A DNA stretch of 64,000 nucleotides from Candidatus Rubrivivax defluviihabitans (lineage in GTDB: Bacteria; Pseudomonadota; Gammaproteobacteria; Burkholderiales; Burkholderiaceae_C): NCBI GenBank assembly GCA_016709385.1, contig JADJMW010000021.1, positions 186,001-250,000 on the forward strand, written 5' to 3'. Of this stretch, positions 20,904 through 30,479 are shown one piece after another. The notes beneath the pieces are model-generated. The model worked only from the letters and a program-made list of their open reading frames with translations. It made no database searches and was not told where the DNA came from. The number at the start of each line of letters is the position of its first letter. Positions within the stretch are counted from its first letter, which is position 1. Position numbers and translations under genes: made by a program.

Positions 20904-22961
20904 ATGAACCGCCCAGCCGACAGCCGCGACCCGGCCGCCGCCGCCGAAGAGGCCCACAACCCGCTGCCGCGGGCCATTTTCGCGGTGGCGATCGTCTTTT
21001 CCAGCTTCCAGATCGTCACCGCGGCCTTCAGTCCGATCTCCAGCCAGGTGGTGCGCGCCATCCACGTCGGCTTTGCGCTGCTGATGGTGTTCCTGCTCTA
21101 CCCGCCGCGCCGGGGCGAGCGCCGCTTCATGGCGCTGGCCTGGGTGCTGGGGCTGCTGGGCTTCTGTGCCAGCTTCTACCACTGGGTCTTCGAAGCCGAC
21201 CTGACGCAGCGCGCCGGCGACATGACACAGGCCGACATGGTCATCGGCCTGGTCACGCTGGCGCTGGTGTTCGAGGCGGCGCGCCGCGTCATGGGCTGGG
21301 CGCTACCGGCCATCTGCCTGGGCTTCCTGGCCTATGCCTTGTTCGGCCAGTATCTGCCGGGTCCGCTGCAGCACCGCGGCTACGGTTTCGACCAGGTCAT
21401 CGGCACGCTCACCTTCGGCACCGAAGGCATCTACGGCGTGCCAGCCTACGTATCGTCGACCTACATCTTCCTGTTCATCCTGTTCGGCGCCTTCCTGGAG
21501 CAGGCCGGCATGATCAGCCTGTTCAACGACTTCGCCATGGGCACGGTGGGCCACACGCGGGGCGGGCCGGCCAAGGTGAGCGTGGTGAGCTCGGGGCTGA
21601 TGGGCACCATCAACGGCTCGGGGGTCGCCAACGTCGTGACCACGGGGCAGTTCACGATCCCGCTCATGAAGCGCTTCGGTTATTCGAGCGCCTTTGCCGG
21701 CGGCGTGGAGGCCACGTCCAGCATGGGCGGTCAGATCATGCCGCCCGTGATGGGGGCGGTGGCCTTCATCATGGCCGAGACCATCAACGTGCCCTATATC
21801 GAGGTCTGCAAGGCGGCGCTGATCCCGGCCATCCTGTATTTCTGCACCGCGTTCTGGATGGTGCACCTGGAAGCCGGCCGCAAGGGCCTGGTCGGTCTGG
21901 CCAAGGAGGACTGCCCCGATCCCTGGGTGGCGGTGCGGCAGCGCTGGTACCTGCTGTTGCCGTTGATCGGTCTCGTCGCGCTGCTGTTTTCCGGCTACAC
22001 GCCGCTGTTCAGCGGCACCATCGGACTGGCGCTGACGGTGGTGCTGATCTTCGGTGCGGCGCTGCTCTCCGGCGTGCGCAAGCTGCCGTTGCGCGTTCTG
22101 TTCTGGGTGCTGCTGGGCATCGCCTGTGCCGGTTTCCTGGAATTCGGCGTCATCACCTTCTTCGTCGTCACCGCGGTGCTGGTGGCGCTGATGCACCTGC
22201 GCCGTACGGGTGGCGACGCGATGCGGCTGGCCGTGCAGGCGCTGGCCGAAGGGGCGCGTCACGCGCTGCCGGTGGCGATTGCCTGCACGCTGGTGGGCGT
22301 GATCATCGGCGTCATCAACCTCACCGGCGTGGCGGCCGAATTCGGCGGCCACATCATCGCCATCGGCGAGAAGAGCCTGTTCCTGGCGCTGCTGCTGACC
22401 ATGCTCACCTGCCTGGTGCTGGGCATGGGCATCCCGACCATTCCCAACTACATCATCACCAGTTCGCTGGCCGCACCGGTGCTGCTGCAACTGGGCGTGC
22501 CGCTGATCGTCTCGCACATGTTCGTCTTCTATTTCGGCATCATGGCCGACCTCACGCCGCCGGTGGCGCTGGCCGCCTTTGCTGCCAGCCCGATCGCCCG
22601 GGAGACCGGGCTCAAGATCAGCATGCAGGCCCTGCGCGTGGCCATCGCCGGCTTCATCGTGCCCTACATGGCGGTGTATTCGCCGGCGCTGATGCTGCAG
22701 GGCGACAGCTGGGGAGCCACGATTTTCGTCGTGCTGAAGGCGCTGGTGGCGATCGGCCTGTGGGGCTGCGCGGCCATCGGCTTCGGTGCGGCGCGGCTGA
22801 ACTGGGCCGAGCGCCTGTGGGCCTTCAGCGCGGCGGCTTTCCTGGTCGCGGCGATGCCCTGGACCGACGAAGTCGGCCTGGGCGCTGCCGCGACCTTCCT
22901 GGCCTGGCACCTGTGGCGCCGGCGCGTGCTGGCGCGCACTGCGGCGGCCGGCCGCGCCTGA
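20904..22961 (+). CDS. TRAP transporter permease, fused small and large subunits
   Basis: A 685-residue integral membrane protein in which the 4-helix DctQ-like part is fused to the 12-helix DctM-like part, the form that pairs with TAXI binding proteins. Characteristic loops are SSGLMGTINGSGVANVVTTG and EATSSMGGQIMPPVMG, and GMGIPTIPNYI in the second half. The ATG at 20904 is used; a GTG nine bases upstream (20895) is equally open. It follows the binding-protein gene by 55 bases. Confidence 0.93.
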   Translation: MNRPADSRDPAAAAEEAHNPLPRAIFAVAIVFSSFQIVTAAFSPISSQVVRAIHVGFALLMVFLLYPPRRGERRFMALAWVLGLLGFCASFYHWVFEADLTQRAGDMTQADMVIGLVTLALVFEAARRVMGWALPAICLGFLAYALFGQYLPGPLQHRGYGFDQVIGTLTFGTEGIYGVPAYVSSTYIFLFILFGAFLEQAGMISLFNDFAMGTVGHTRGGPAKVSVVSSGLMGTINGSGVANVVTTGQFTIPLMKRFGYSSAFAGGVEATSSMGGQIMPPVMGAVAFIMAETINVPYIEVCKAALIPAILYFCTAFWMVHLEAGRKGLVGLAKEDCPDPWVAVRQRWYLLLPLIGLVALLFSGYTPLFSGTIGLALTVVLIFGAALLSGVRKLPLRVLFWVLLGIACAGFLEFGVITFFVVTAVLVALMHLRRTGGDAMRLAVQALAEGARHALPVAIACTLVGVIIGVINLTGVAAEFGGHIIAIGEKSLFLALLLTMLTCLVLGMGIPTIPNYIITSSLAAPVLLQLGVPLIVSHMFVFYFGIMADLTPPVALAAFAASPIARETGLKISMQALRVAIAGFIVPYMAVYSPALMLQGDSWGATIFVVLKALVAIGLWGCAAIGFGAARLNWAERLWAFSAAAFLVAAMPWTDEVGLGAAATFLAWHLWRRRVLARTAAAGRA

Positions 22962-22968
22962 ACCGGGT

Positions 22969-23400
22969 TTGAGCGGGGCCACACTCGGCATCTGCCTGGC
23001 GCTGGCCGGCAGCGCGCAGGAGACCGGCGACGCCCCGGTCTTCGTGGCCGCACAGCGTTTCACGCTGGCCTGGACGCACTCCATCGAGCGTGTGCGCTGG
23101 GAAGAGGACTACGAGGTGCGCGCCGCCACGGTCAACGGCGAACCCGTGCTGCACGCCTTGATGTCGCGCGTGCGCGGCTCGGCCGCCGGCATGGAGCCGG
23201 GCCCCGATGCCGTGCTGCGCGACGGCTGGTACCACTACCGGCCGGCGCAGTTGGAACACGCCGAGCTGTGGCTGACGCGCTCGGCCTACACCGCCGACTA
23301 CGAGCTGTGCCTGCCGGGCGCGGCCTGCCGGCCGCTGGCAGCCTGGCTGCCCAGCGACGGTTGGCGCACGCGTCTAATGCCTTGCCGCGGCGGGCGGTAG
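22969..23400 (+). CDS. DUF1850 domain protein associated with TRAP transporter
   Basis: A 143-residue protein with a TTG start seven bases after the permease stop. It has a hydrophobic beginning (TLGICLALAG) and the DUF1850 features FTLAWTHSIERVRWEEDYEV and PDAVLRDGWYHYRP. DUF1850 genes regularly accompany TAXI-type TRAP permeases, so an accessory role in that transporter is likely, but no biochemical activity is known to me. Confidence 0.8.
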   Translation: MSGATLGICLALAGSAQETGDAPVFVAAQRFTLAWTHSIERVRWEEDYEVRAATVNGEPVLHALMSRVRGSAAGMEPGPDAVLRDGWYHYRPAQLEHAELWLTRSAYTADYELCLPGAACRPLAAWLPSDGWRTRLMPCRGGR

Positions 23401-23409
23401 CATGACCCA

Positions 23410-23817
23410 ATGAGCACCGACGACACCCTGCGCCGCATCCTGAAGAACTGCAAGACCATCGCCGTGGTCGGCCTGTCCCCCGAGTGGCACCGGCCCAGCC
23501 ACTTCGTCGCCAAGTACATGCAGGAGCAGGGTTACCACATCATTCCGGTGAACCCGAAGCACGAGAGCATCCTTGGCGAGCGCTGCTACGCGCGGCTGGA
23601 AGACATTCCCGAGCCCGTGGACATGGTCGACGTCTTCCGCCGCCCCGAGGACGTGCCGCCCATCGCCGCCAGCGCCGTGGCCATCGGCGCCAAGTGCCTG
23701 TGGCAGCAGCTGGGCGTGGCCAGCCAGGAGGCCGACACCGTCGCGCGCGCGGCGGGGCTCGATTCGGTGATGGACCGCTGCGTCAAGGTCGAGCACGCGC
23801 GCCTGCTGTCGACGTAG
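23410..23817 (+). CDS. CoA-binding (YccU-like) protein
   Basis: A 135-residue single Rossmann domain. The N-terminal KTIAVVGLSPEWHRPSH is the nucleotide-binding beta-alpha-beta unit of the CoA_binding family, followed by YHIIPVNPKHESILGERCY and VDMVDVFRRPEDV. Proteins of this family bind CoA or related nucleotides, but no reaction is established. It starts nine bases after the DUF1850 stop, so it may be read through from the TRAP genes. Confidence 0.85.
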   Translation: MSTDDTLRRILKNCKTIAVVGLSPEWHRPSHFVAKYMQEQGYHIIPVNPKHESILGERCYARLEDIPEPVDMVDVFRRPEDVPPIAASAVAIGAKCLWQQLGVASQEADTVARAAGLDSVMDRCVKVEHARLLST

Positions 23818-23968
23818 TGCCGGCGAGCCACGGTCGCGGCGCCTCGCCAGGATCCGCAGGGCCGGGCCGCTGCTCCGCTTGGCCTTGCCTGTTGGGCGAC
23901 TCATGCTGAGCGTGAGTGCCGCACCGGCGGGACTAACATGCACGGACCGCAGCCGCGTTGGAGCTTCC

Positions 23969-25615
23969 ATGAGCATCTACGACCAGCACCTGGATCGCCA
24001 GGCCGCCAATTTCGTGCCGCTGTCACCGGTGAGTTTCGTGGAGCGCAGCGCCGAGGTCTTCGGCGGCCGGCCGGCCGTCATCCATGGCGCGCGCCGCTAC
24101 ACCTGGGCGCAGTTGCGCGAGCGATCGGCACGACTGGCAGCGGCGCTGCGGGCCGGCGGCGTGGGCCGCGGCAGCACGGTCAGCGTGATGCTGCCCAATA
24201 CACCCGAGATGGTGGAGGCGCATTACGCCGTGCCGGCCCTGGGCGCCGTGCTCAATACGCTCAATACGCGGCTGGACGCCGCGCTGCTGGCCTGGCAGAT
24301 GAACCACTGCGAAGCCCAGGTGCTGATCACGGACCGCGAATTCGCCCCGGTGATGGCTGAAGCCTTGCGCCTGCTCAAGACCGAGCATGGCCGCGAACTC
24401 TTGGTCGTCGACGTGGCCGACAGCGAATACACCGGCCCGGGCGACGGCCTCGGCAGCGTGGAGTACGAAGCCTGGCTCGCCGCGCACCCGCCGCTGGCAC
24501 GCCTGGAAGGCCCGGCCGACGAATGGGACGCCATTGCCGTGAGCTATACCAGCGGCACCACCGGCGACCCCAAGGGCGTGGTCACGCACCACCGCGGCGC
24601 CTACCTCAACGCCGTGTGCAACGCCGCCACCTGGACCATGCCGCACTTTCCGCGCTACCTGTGGACGCTGCCCATGTTCCACTGCAACGGCTGGTGTTTC
24701 CCGTGGACGGTGGCGCTGCTCGGCGGCGTGCACGTGTGCCTGCGCAAGGTGGAGGCGCAGGCCATCCTGGCGGCGATGCGCGAGCACGGCGTGGACCATT
24801 ACTGCGCCGCGCCCATCGTGCACAACCTGCTCATCAGCGCGCCGGCCGAGTGGCGCGCCGGCATCACGCAGCAGGTGCGCGGCATGGTGGCCGGCGCGGC
24901 GCCGCCGGCCGCGATGATCGAAGGCATGGCCAAGATCGGCTTCGACATCACCCATGTCTACGGCCTGACCGAGGTCTACGGCCCGGCGGCGGTGGCCGTC
25001 AAACACGAAAGCTGGGCAGCGCAGAGCCTGTCGGAGCAGACGCGGCTGAACGGCCGCCAGGGCGTGCGCTACGTGCTGCAGGAAGGCATGAGCGTATTCG
25101 ACCCCGACACGCTCGCCGAGGTGCCGGCCGACGGCCAGACCATGGGCGAGATCATGTTCCGCGGCAATATCGTGATGAAGGGCTACCTGAAGAATCCGGC
25201 GGCCACCGACAAGGCCTTCGCCGGCGGCTGGTTCCACACCGGCGACCTGGCGGTGATCGAGCCCGACCGCTACGTGAAGATCAAGGACCGCAGCAAGGAC
25301 ATCATCATCAGCGGCGGCGAGAACATCAGCTCGATCGAGGTCGAGGACGCGCTGTACCGCCACCCGGCCGTGCTGAGCTGCGCCGTGGTGGCGCGGCCCG
25401 ACCCGAAGTGGGGCGAGACGCCGGTGGCCTATGTCGAGACGCAGCCCGGCGCCACGGTGACGGCCGCGGACTTGATCGCCCACTGCAAGGGCCTGCTCGC
25501 GCACTACAAGGTGCCACGCGAGATTCGCTTCGAGCCGATCCCCAAGACCAGCACCGGCAAGATCCAGAAATTCCAGCTGCGCGAGCGGGCCAAGAGCTCT
25601 TCGGCCATCGAATAG
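23969..25615 (+). CDS. Acyl-CoA synthetase (AMP-forming)
   Basis: A 548-residue ANL-superfamily enzyme that activates a carboxylic acid to its CoA thioester through an acyl-adenylate. The AMP-binding P-loop SYTSGTTGDPKGVVTHHRG is intact, the GLTEVYGP motif follows, and GWFHTGDLAVI and the C-terminal PKTSTGKIQKF lysine segment complete the active site. It resembles the medium/short-chain fatty-acid ligases (alkK/methylmalonate-ligase type). The ATG at 23969 gives the usual N-terminus. The enoyl-CoA hydratase gene follows 33 bases later, suggesting joint use in fatty-acid breakdown. Confidence 0.92.
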   Translation: MSIYDQHLDRQAANFVPLSPVSFVERSAEVFGGRPAVIHGARRYTWAQLRERSARLAAALRAGGVGRGSTVSVMLPNTPEMVEAHYAVPALGAVLNTLNTRLDAALLAWQMNHCEAQVLITDREFAPVMAEALRLLKTEHGRELLVVDVADSEYTGPGDGLGSVEYEAWLAAHPPLARLEGPADEWDAIAVSYTSGTTGDPKGVVTHHRGAYLNAVCNAATWTMPHFPRYLWTLPMFHCNGWCFPWTVALLGGVHVCLRKVEAQAILAAMREHGVDHYCAAPIVHNLLISAPAEWRAGITQQVRGMVAGAAPPAAMIEGMAKIGFDITHVYGLTEVYGPAAVAVKHESWAAQSLSEQTRLNGRQGVRYVLQEGMSVFDPDTLAEVPADGQTMGEIMFRGNIVMKGYLKNPAATDKAFAGGWFHTGDLAVIEPDRYVKIKDRSKDIIISGGENISSIEVEDALYRHPAVLSCAVVARPDPKWGETPVAYVETQPGATVTAADLIAHCKGLLAHYKVPREIRFEPIPKTSTGKIQKFQLRERAKSSSAIE

Positions 25616-25633
25616 GACTGAACAGGACTGAAT
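25614..25633 (+). repeat. Tandem decamer at the acyl-CoA synthetase stop
   Basis: Two adjacent copies of AGGACTGAA(C/T) overlap the synthetase stop codon and run up to the ribosome site (AGGAG) of the hydratase gene. It looks like a small slippage duplication in the intergenic spacer. Confidence 0.6.
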
Positions 25634-25648
25634 AGGAGAAAGGCGACC

Positions 25649-26431
<783 letters not shown>

Positions 26432-26503
26432 GGCCGGCGCAGCAGCGTCGGTCGCAACCCGTGGCCGTCGACGGCCGACGGGACGCCGGCTTACGATCCG
26501 GGC

Positions 26504-27712
26504 ATGACGACACCACCGCGCATCCCCGGCCGCCGCTTTCTGCACTCGCCCGGCCCCACGCCGGTGCCCGACGAGGTGCTGCACGCCATGAGCCGGCAGC
26601 CCATGGACATGGGCGACCCGCGCGTGGATGCCGTCATCGCGGCCTGCGAAAACGGCCTGAAACGCCTGCTGCAGACCGAAGCCGCCGACGTCTTCTTCTA
26701 CGCTTCCAACGGCCACGGGGTGTGGGAAGCGGTGGTGCAGAACCTGATTCCGCCGGGCGGCGCGGCGCTGGTGCCGGGCACCGGGCATTTCTCGGAATCC
26801 TGGGCCGTCCAGACCGAGGCCCTGGGCCGCCGCGTCGTGCGCACGCCCTGGCACGAGGGCTGGCCGATCGATCCCGCCGCGGTGACGCAGGCACTGCGCG
26901 ATGACCGCGCGCATGAGATTGCCGCCGTCTTCGTGGTGCACACCGACACCTCCAGCGGCATCACCAGCGATCTGGCGGCCCTGCGCGCGGCGATCGACGC
27001 CGCCGACCACCCGGCGCTGTTCGTGGTCGACGTGGTGGCCTCGCTGGCCGCCGAGCCCTTCGACATGGACGCGCTGCGCGCCGACGCGGCCGTGGGTGCG
27101 TCGCAAAAAGGGCTCATGTGCCCGCCGGGCGTGGGCTTCGTGGCGGTGAACGCGCCGGCTTTCGAGGCGGCACAGCGCAATCCGGCGCCACGCTACTACT
27201 GGGATTTCGTGCCGCGCAAAAGCGGGCTGTCGTACCGCAAATTCTGCGGCACGCCGCCGCAGAACCTGTTGGCCGGGTTGCAGGCGGCGCTGCAGTTGCT
27301 GCACCGCGAGGGCCTGCCGAACGTGCTGGCGCGCCACCGCCAACTCGCGGGTCTCGTCCACGCCGCGGTGGAGGGCTGGCGCGACGGCGGGGCGCTGGAC
27401 TTCTTCGCCCGCGAGCCGGCCAGCCGCTCGTCGGCGGTGACCACCGTCACGGTGCCGCCGGGCACCGACGTCGATGCCCTGCGCGCCGTGGCGCGCGAGG
27501 ACTTCCAGGTCGCCTTTGCCGGCGCCCTGGGGCCGTTGCACGGGCGCGGCTTTCGCATCGGCCACCTGGGCGACCAGAACCCGGCCGGCCTGCTGGGCTG
27601 CCTGGCCGTGGTGGAGGCGGCGCTGTGCGTGCAAGGCATTCCGGTGGGGGCGGGCGGCGTGCAGCGGGCGGTGCTGGCGCTGGCGCAGATGGAGCGCTCC
27701 GGCCCGCGCTGA
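26504..27712 (+). CDS. Class V aminotransferase (alanine-glyoxylate / serine-pyruvate type)
   Basis: A 402-residue PLP aminotransferase. The N-terminal HSPGPTPVPDEVLHAMSRQP and the PLP-binding SNGHGVWEA block are typical, the aspartate lies in VVDVVASLA, and the PLP lysine is in GASQKGLMCPPG. Members convert glyoxylate to glycine with alanine or serine as amino donor, which would link it to the nearby glycine cleavage genes, but the substrate is inferred from family resemblance only. It is alone in its transcript, 72 bases after the hydratase. Confidence 0.85.
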   Translation: MTTPPRIPGRRFLHSPGPTPVPDEVLHAMSRQPMDMGDPRVDAVIAACENGLKRLLQTEAADVFFYASNGHGVWEAVVQNLIPPGGAALVPGTGHFSESWAVQTEALGRRVVRTPWHEGWPIDPAAVTQALRDDRAHEIAAVFVVHTDTSSGITSDLAALRAAIDAADHPALFVVDVVASLAAEPFDMDALRADAAVGASQKGLMCPPGVGFVAVNAPAFEAAQRNPAPRYYWDFVPRKSGLSYRKFCGTPPQNLLAGLQAALQLLHREGLPNVLARHRQLAGLVHAAVEGWRDGGALDFFAREPASRSSAVTTVTVPPGTDVDALRAVAREDFQVAFAGALGPLHGRGFRIGHLGDQNPAGLLGCLAVVEAALCVQGIPVGAGGVQRAVLALAQMERSGPR

Positions 27713-27750
27713 GCGGCGCGCAGTGCCCCGTTGCCTGCGCCGGGCGTCGG

Positions 27751-28005
27751 TCAGCCGGGCGCGGTCGCCGACAGCACGCGCACGTGAGCGCCGGCCACGG
27801 CCACCACCTGACCCGCGCGGATCTTGCAGGTCTTGCGCAGTTCCAGCTGGCCGTTCACCTGCACGCGCCCGTCGGCCACCATGGCCTTGGCCGCGCCACC
27901 GCTGGGCGCCAGGCCGGTGGCCTTGAGCAGGGCGTCGAGGGCGATGAACTCGCCCCGCAACTCGAAGTCGAGCGGCGGTGCGCAGGTCGCCCGGGCTGCA
28001 TCCAC
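27751..28005 (-). CDS. S4-domain RNA-binding protein (YbcJ-like)
   Basis: A single S4 domain: FELRGEFIALDALLKATGL, then SGGAAKAMVADGRVQVNGQ, then the basic RKTCKIRAGQVV. Stand-alone S4 proteins of this size (84 residues here) bind structured RNA, often ribosomal. The GTG at 28005 gives the family length; the frame stays open upstream across the two 31-base repeats into the ETF:QO gene, but those extra 45 residues (two copies of SAANRPAP) look like translated repeat rather than protein. It follows the ETF:QO gene on the same strand. Confidence 0.75.
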   Translation of the reverse strand: MDAARATCAPPLDFELRGEFIALDALLKATGLAPSGGAAKAMVADGRVQVNGQLELRKTCKIRAGQVVAVAGAHVRVLSATAPG

Positions 28006-28024
28006 ATCCCCGCCAGCACCACCT

Positions 28025-28100
28025 GGCGCGGGCCGATTCGCTGCGCTCGCCTCCCCGCGAGCCTCAGCCGGCGCGGGCCTGTTCGCTGCGCTCACATCCC
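28025..28100. repeat. Two imperfect copies of a 31-bp repeat
   Basis: Copies at 28025-28055 and 28070-28100 share 27 of 31 positions, with the core TTCGCTGCGCTC in both. The second copy runs into the 3' end of the ETF:QO gene. The sequence is not explained by either gene and resembles short dispersed repeats that occur many times in GC-rich Burkholderiales genomes; its frequency elsewhere in this genome is unknown. Confidence 0.7.
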
Positions 28101-29765
28101 GGCGTAGTTCGGCCCGCCGCCGCCCTCGGGCGTGACCCACACGATGTTCTGCGTCGGGTCCTTGATATCACAGGTCTTGCAGTGCACGCAGTTCTGGGCA
28201 TTGATCTGCAACTTTTCGCCGCCGCCTTCCGCGGGCACGAATTCGTAGACGCCGGCCGGGCAGTAGCGGCTCTCGGGGCCGCCGAACCGGTCCAGGTTCA
28301 CGGCCACCGGCACCGACGCGTCCTTCAGTGTCAGGTGCGCCGGCTGGTTTTCCTCGTGGTTGGTGTTGCTCATGAACACCGACGACAGGCGGTCGAAGGT
28401 CAGCACGCCGTCGGGTTTGGGGTAGCGGATCGGCTCCACTTGAGAAGCGGCGTGCAACCGGGCGTGATCGGGCGTGCGGTTGCGCAGCGTCCACGGCGGG
28501 CTCTTGATGCCCAGCTTGGGCAGCAGCCATTGCTCGACGCCGGTCATCACCGTTCCGATCGTATTGCCCTTCTTGAACCAGGCCTTGAAGTTGCGCGCCG
28601 CCTTCAGTTCGTCGTGCAGCCAGCTCTTCGCGAAGGCCTCGGGGTAGGCCGTGACCTCGTCGCCCGCGCGGCCTGCCTGCAGCGCCGCGGCAATCGCTTC
28701 CGCGGCCAGCGCACCGCTCTTGATCGCCGCGTGGCTGCCCTTGATGCGCGCCGCATTCAGCGTGCCGGCATCGCAGCCCACCAGCGCGCCGCCGGGGAAG
28801 ACGAGCTTGGGCAGCGCATTCAGGCCGCCGGCGGCGATGGCACGCGCGCCATAGCCCACGCGCTTGCCGCCTTCCAGGTGGGCGCGGATGGCGGCGTGCG
28901 TCTTCCAGCGCTGCATCTCCTCGAACGGGCTGAGCCAGGGGTTCTGGTAATCCAGCCCGGTCACCAGGCCCAGCGTGGCCAGGTTGTTTTCCAGGTGGTA
29001 GAGGAAGCCGCCGCCGTAGCTGTGTTCGTCCATCGGCCAGCCGGCGGTGTGCACCACCAGGCCCGGCCGCGCCTTGACCGGGTCGATTTCCCAAAGCTCC
29101 TTGATGCCCAGGGCGTAGGTCTGCGGGTCGCGTCCGGCAGAGAGGTCGAACTTCGCGATCACCTGCTTGCCCAGGTGGCCACGCGCGCCCTCGGCGAAGA
29201 CGGTGTACTTGCCCAGCAGTTCCATGCCGAGCTGGAAGCCTTCGTGCGGCTCGCCGTCCTTGCCGATGCCGAGGTTGCCGGTAGCCACGCCGCGCACGGC
29301 GCCGTTCTCGCCATACAGCACCTCGGCGGCGGCGAAGCCCGGGAAGATCTCCACCCCCATGGCCTCGGCCTGCGTGGCCAGCCAGCGCGCCAGCGCGCCC
29401 AGGCTGATGACGTAGTTGCCGTGGTTGTGCAGCGCCTCGGGGATCAAGGCCTGAGGCAGGCGGCGCGCGCCCTTGGCGTCGAGCAGAAGCACTTCGTCGG
29501 CGGTCACCGGCTGGTTCAACGGCGCGCCCTGGGCCTGCCAGTCGGGCAGCAGTTCATTGATCGCGCGCGGGTCCATCACCGCGCCGCTGATGATGTGGGC
29601 GCCGGGTTCGGAGCCCTTTTCCAGCACCACCACGGAAAGACTGGCGTCGATCTGCTTGAGGCGGATCGCGGTGGCCAGCCCGGCCGGACCGGCGCCGACG
29701 ACCACCACGTCGTATTCCATCGACTCGCGCGGGCCGTACTGGGCCAGGATCTCTGCTGGGGACAT
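28092..29765 (-). CDS. Electron-transfer flavoprotein:ubiquinone oxidoreductase
   Basis: A 557-residue membrane-surface enzyme that moves electrons from ETF (fatty-acid and amino-acid dehydrogenases) to ubiquinone. It has an N-terminal FAD motif (VVVVGAGPAGLATAIRL), the segment EPGAHIISGAV and a C-terminal 4Fe-4S ferredoxin part with cysteines in the segments CPAGVYEF and NCVHCKTCDIKDP. The family C-terminus GGGGPNYAGM is present. It serves beta-oxidation, consistent with the acyl-CoA genes nearby. The ATG at 29765 gives the normal start. Confidence 0.97.
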   Translation of the reverse strand: MSPAEILAQYGPRESMEYDVVVVGAGPAGLATAIRLKQIDASLSVVVLEKGSEPGAHIISGAVMDPRAINELLPDWQAQGAPLNQPVTADEVLLLDAKGARRLPQALIPEALHNHGNYVISLGALARWLATQAEAMGVEIFPGFAAAEVLYGENGAVRGVATGNLGIGKDGEPHEGFQLGMELLGKYTVFAEGARGHLGKQVIAKFDLSAGRDPQTYALGIKELWEIDPVKARPGLVVHTAGWPMDEHSYGGGFLYHLENNLATLGLVTGLDYQNPWLSPFEEMQRWKTHAAIRAHLEGGKRVGYGARAIAAGGLNALPKLVFPGGALVGCDAGTLNAARIKGSHAAIKSGALAAEAIAAALQAGRAGDEVTAYPEAFAKSWLHDELKAARNFKAWFKKGNTIGTVMTGVEQWLLPKLGIKSPPWTLRNRTPDHARLHAASQVEPIRYPKPDGVLTFDRLSSVFMSNTNHEENQPAHLTLKDASVPVAVNLDRFGGPESRYCPAGVYEFVPAEGGGEKLQINAQNCVHCKTCDIKDPTQNIVWVTPEGGGGPNYAGM

Positions 29766-29861
29766 GCGGGCTCTCCGTAGGTTGAAAAGATTCTAGGAGG
29801 CGCCGCTAGACGCCAGACCCTAGGAGCGCGTGCCGCAGAATGCGGCTGCAGGAGGCTCACG

Positions 29862-30323
29862 ATGCAACGCTTCACGATCTCGCTCGACGATGCGCTGGCG
29901 GCGGAGTTCGACCGCCTGATCGCCGAGCGTGGCTACGGCAACCGCAGCGAGGCCGTGCGCGACTTGCTGCGCGGCCAGCTCGACCGCCAGCGCGAGGCGG
30001 CGAATCCGAAGACCGCCTGCGTGGCCACGCTGTCGTATGTGTACAACCATCACGAACGCGAGCTGGCCGAGCGCCTGATGGCGCTGCAGCACGAGCACCA
30101 CGACCTCACGGTCTCGGCCATGCATGCCCACCTGGACCACGAGCACTGCATCGAGACCCTGATCCTGCGCGGCCCGGCGCAGGCGGTGCGCCGCTTCGCC
30201 GACCGCGTGATCGCCGAGCGCGGCGTGCGCCACGGTGCGCTGAACCTGGTCGTCGCCGACGCTGCGCACGAGCACCGGCACGCCGACGGCACGGTGCACC
30301 GGCACCTCAAGCCGCGGCATTGA
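29862..30323 (+). CDS. nikR: Nickel-responsive transcriptional regulator NikR
   Basis: A 153-residue ribbon-helix-helix repressor with a C-terminal ACT-like nickel-binding domain. Residues 1-45 (RFTISLDDALAAEFDRLI) are the DNA-binding arm. The four high-affinity nickel ligands match those of the E. coli protein shifted by one: H77, H88, H90 and C96. The His-rich tail (HEHRHADGTVHRHLKPRH) is an addition. A 6-bp hairpin (29832-29846) precedes AGGAGG and the start. The nickel permease follows 156 bases downstream with a NikR-like site in front. Confidence 0.95.
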   Translation: MQRFTISLDDALAAEFDRLIAERGYGNRSEAVRDLLRGQLDRQREAANPKTACVATLSYVYNHHERELAERLMALQHEHHDLTVSAMHAHLDHEHCIETLILRGPAQAVRRFADRVIAERGVRHGALNLVVADAAHEHRHADGTVHRHLKPRH

Positions 30324-30354
30324 CCGCGCGCGTCGCGCAGCGTGGCGCCTGGCA

Positions 30355-30368
30355 TTGATCCACGTCAA
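30355..30368. promoter_or_regulatory. FNR/Anr-like box upstream of nickel permease
   Basis: TTGATCCACGTCAA matches the FNR/Anr consensus TTGAT-N4-ATCAA at nine of ten fixed positions. It is 112 bases upstream of the permease start, in the nikR-permease gap. If used, nickel uptake would be raised under low oxygen, when nickel enzymes such as hydrogenase are made. Inference from sequence only. Confidence 0.5.
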
Positions 30369-30384
30369 GGTGGTGGGCTCGGAT

Positions 30385-30411
30385 GTGTGAAGACTCTGTA
30401 GATCTTCATAC
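30385..30411. promoter_or_regulatory. Candidate NikR operator
   Basis: Half sites GTGTGA (30385-30390) and TCATAC (30406-30411) are separated by 15 bases. The E. coli NikR operator is GTATGA-N16-TCATAC, so the arms match at 11 of 12 positions with one base less spacing. A longer symmetry (GTGTGAAGA against TCTTCATAC) supports a dimer-binding site. It lies 69 bases before the nickel permease, next to nikR. Confidence 0.6.
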
Positions 30412-30479
30412 CGACATCTGCGGTGGCACATCGACAACGATGCCGTTGCCAGCGGTGACCGCCCAGCAAGGAAGCTGCC

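Noticed and set aside
27751..28140. Longer form of the S4 protein starting at 28140
   Set aside because: The extra 45 residues are the translation of the two 31-bp repeats and overlap the ETF:QO gene; the S4 domain is complete from the GTG at 28005.
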